64,000 bases of DNA from Carya illinoinensis. Its lineage: Eukaryota > Streptophyta > Magnoliopsida > Fagales > Juglandaceae. Each line of letters opens with the position of its first letter. The first letter of the stretch is position 1. The notes below the pieces were generated by a model that worked only from the letters and a program-made list of their open reading frames with translations, had not been told where the DNA came from and made no database searches. Below, in pieces: positions 61,713-64,000 of this stretch. The translations under genes and the position numbers were made by a program. The stretch covers positions 8,570,001 to 8,634,000 of the forward strand of contig NC_056752.1 in NCBI RefSeq assembly GCF_018687715.1, given 5' to 3'.

Positions 61713-63755
61713 GCATCTATGACAAGTTGTGCATCACCTTCCAAAGTTGATGGACGCTTGTAGATTTTTGTTGCCAATTGTGAGACTAGGAGAGCCACTA
61801 ACGCCTCTACCATGACTAAGTTAGTGGCTAGAATTTTTTAGGTCCATATTTCCATTATGTTGCCTTCTGAGTCCTGACACACAATTAAGGATGTGGAGAG
61901 AGAGATTCTTACGGCAGCATCAATGGAGAAGCTCCATTGGTTCGGAGGTGGAGGTACCCAACTTAATGGTTGATGGACTTTTGATTTCAGCTCCTATGCT
62001 TGTTTGTAGACTTGATATATTTTCGCCAACTAAATGGATGAGTCTCTGATCAAGATGGCAATTTGATTGTGTACTATTTCATTTCACTGCCTCCATATAA
62101 AGTCAAGCACTATCACTGCAAAGAGTTGAAAATGATGTTTCTCTGATGCATTTAGTCCTAGTGTTGCAGGGTTGTTTATAAGATGAATCCATTCTAAAAT
62201 TGAATTTAGCTACAATCAATCAAGTTTTAAAGGCCATCAGCTTTATTTCCATAGTATATGAGCAAATGGGCATTCAACAAATAGGTGGAGTTTTGTTTCT
62301 TCCTCCTCATTGCATAGGGGGCACATTTCAGTTTGAAAGTTTGGGATAACCATTTTCAGCCAATTCCTTATTGGGAGCATATTCCTTATTATTTTCTAGA
62401 GTAGTAGTTTGTAACGGTCATGAATTTTCAAACTACAAATTTTTTTAAACTTGATAGTGGGGAAGTTTGGCAGCGGTGTGGAATTTGGATTTTTTGCCGC
62501 TAAGTGACAAGTAGTTTTCACTATGAATTTTCCAGAGTGATTAGGGGTCAAGATTATTGAATTGTCTTTGACTGCACAAAGGGAGTGGGATTTTTTGAAT
62601 TTCTTTGATTCTATGTGGCACAAATAGAGTTTGCATTTCTCCATATTCCAAGAGTGCGAATTTTTATCGATAATATCAAAGACTTTTATATGAGGGTGAA
62701 CCTTGTTCATTTGAAGAAGGGGTTTTTGTTTGAAATTTTCCAATGTAGGTATCCAAGGTTCTAACCATACATTATTTGATAAGTCATTGAATATTTAATA
62801 GCACTTGCCTTTTGAAATTAGTTCCTTTGTCTTTAGGAGTTCCTTCCATATCCATGAGTCTGACACTTTTGTTAGAACATTCCAAAAGTCTTCAAATCTA
62901 AGGTATTTGTTTTAGAAGATATCATGTCATAGTCCCATATTTGCTTTGCTCATTTCCCATCCTGTTTTTGGAAGAGACAAGTTCATGTCCTCTATTAACC
63001 TTAGTCCAAGTCCTCCTGCATTTTTTGGTTGACAAATGGATTTTCATGACTTCAAAGTAAGCTTGTGAGTCTGATTATTGGGGAAGCTCCACAATAAGTT
63101 TTTTAAACTTTTATTCAGAGACCTGTATACTGATTTTGGTAACATAAATGACAGCATTTGATATGACGAGATTGAGCTTGCCATTATGCTGATTAGCATT
63201 GTGCTTCTTGTTTGTCAAAGTAATTTCGACTTCCAACCTTCTAACTTGTTATTGATTTTCTCTATTAAGTCTTTGAAACTTTCTTTTTTGGCTCGATTGA
63301 AAGAGGTTGGAAGTCCTAGATATTTCGTTTTGAATGAGGATGACTTGTATGTCAGTATATGAGTGATCGCAGCTCTGATTGAATAATTGGTATTTCTCGT
63401 GAAGAAAATGGATGATTTATTGAGGTTGAATTTTTGCCTTGACGAATCCTGATATTTTTGTAGATTTTTAGATATTACTTTAGCACCCCTTTCGTTAGCC
63501 TTTCCAAAAATGATTAGATAGCTTGCTAATTGCATATGGGTGATTGAGGGGCTATCTCTATTGAGCCAAATACCATCAAAATTACCTTGAGCCTTTGATG
63601 GAGCTATTAATCTTGATAATACCTATGTGCTTAGTATGAAGAGAAAAGGCGAGATGAGATCACTTTGTTTGAGCCCCCTTTGAGCCTTGAAAAATCCTAT
63701 TGGGAATCCATTGATGAGGATAGAAAAGAATGTTTTCTAAAAGTTTCACTCTAAT
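61712..63755 (-). pseudogene. LINE ORF2 fragment, second copy
   Basis: Minus strand: MQLASYLIIFGKANERGAKV from 63,535, the KTKYLGLPTSFNRAKKESFK motif of LINE RT C-termini, INNKLEGWKSKLL to 63,215, then zf-RVT (GKFIVKTTCHLAAKN near 62,510). It is the same truncated element as 17,640-19,935. The RNase H end is cut off at 61,712 by the gypsy-linked deletion. Frames are shifted and stopped. Confidence 0.85.
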
Positions 63756-64000
63756 ATTTTGATAACATGTTTTGATTCTGCATTCAGAAAGCAAAAATTT
63801 TGATTCTACATTCTGAAAATAAATTTTTATTTTGCATTTTGAACTCTGTAAATGCTCATATTTACATACAAGTATGTGTTCTCTGCTTATTGAGTTGTTA
63901 ATAATTCATCCCTTATTTCCATAATATTTTTTAGATAATTTGAATATTTCAGCTAAAGATCAAGATTATGGAGCATGAGTTAGAGAATCTAAACATAGTG
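61712..64000 (+). repeat. duplicated segment, copy 2, part 4 (continues past the window)
   Basis: Matches 17,891-20,183 of copy 1. The shared join GGCATCTATGACAAGTTGTG begins at 17,891/61,712. The match is still strong at base 64,000. Confidence 0.9.

Overview
The window is plant nuclear DNA, almost certainly from a woody dicot: AT-rich, intron-containing and made almost entirely of transposable elements. A MITE-like element at 27,366-27,592 resembles the hAT-type 'ATCTCATCTCAT' MITEs I associate with walnut and pecan (Juglandaceae). That is recollection and inference, not a search result. I see no ordinary single-copy host gene, tRNA, rRNA or CRISPR array.

Layout. 1-3,558: a decayed Ty1/copia element (integrase, RT, RNase H, a 66-bp degenerate tandem repeat, PPT and putative 3' LTR). 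3,570-9,980: a nearly full-length but mutated plant L1-type LINE. 10,323-11,092: minus-strand copia 3' end with its LTR. 13,168-20,183: first copy of a duplicated segment, containing a minus-strand LINE fragment. 21,366-26,445: CACTA-like end sequences, a MITE and a small copia derivative with two 430-bp LTRs (23,904-25,573). 28,165-29,469: a GC-rich element with a 222-bp tandem duplication, then a poly-A-tailed retroposon end.

29,470-64,000 is a second, direct copy of 13,168-20,183, broken into four pieces by three large insertions. These are a 13-kb Helitron (30,953-44,001) with a second Helitron nested in it (32,700-36,668), a 5.1-kb hAT transposon (45,689-50,804), and a 10.7-kb Tekay/Del-like gypsy chromovirus (51,029-61,712). 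The uninterrupted first copy gives the empty site for each insertion, so the order of events can be read from the sequence.

The most gene-like feature is on the minus strand at 39,825-41,994 inside the outer Helitron. Nine exons with consistent GT-AG introns give an unbroken 406-residue RPA1-like single-strand DNA-binding protein with a C-terminal zinc ribbon. RPA genes are known Helitron cargo, but no Rep/helicase gene is present. The inner Helitron carries an unrecognised 143-codon frame (33,648-34,076, one stop) with a TATA box and five 43-bp tandem repeats upstream. It sits between 430-bp inverted-repeat arms and is the best candidate here for something undescribed. The hAT transposase keeps one 698-codon frame broken only by four stop codons. 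The copia, LINE and gypsy proteins are all disrupted.
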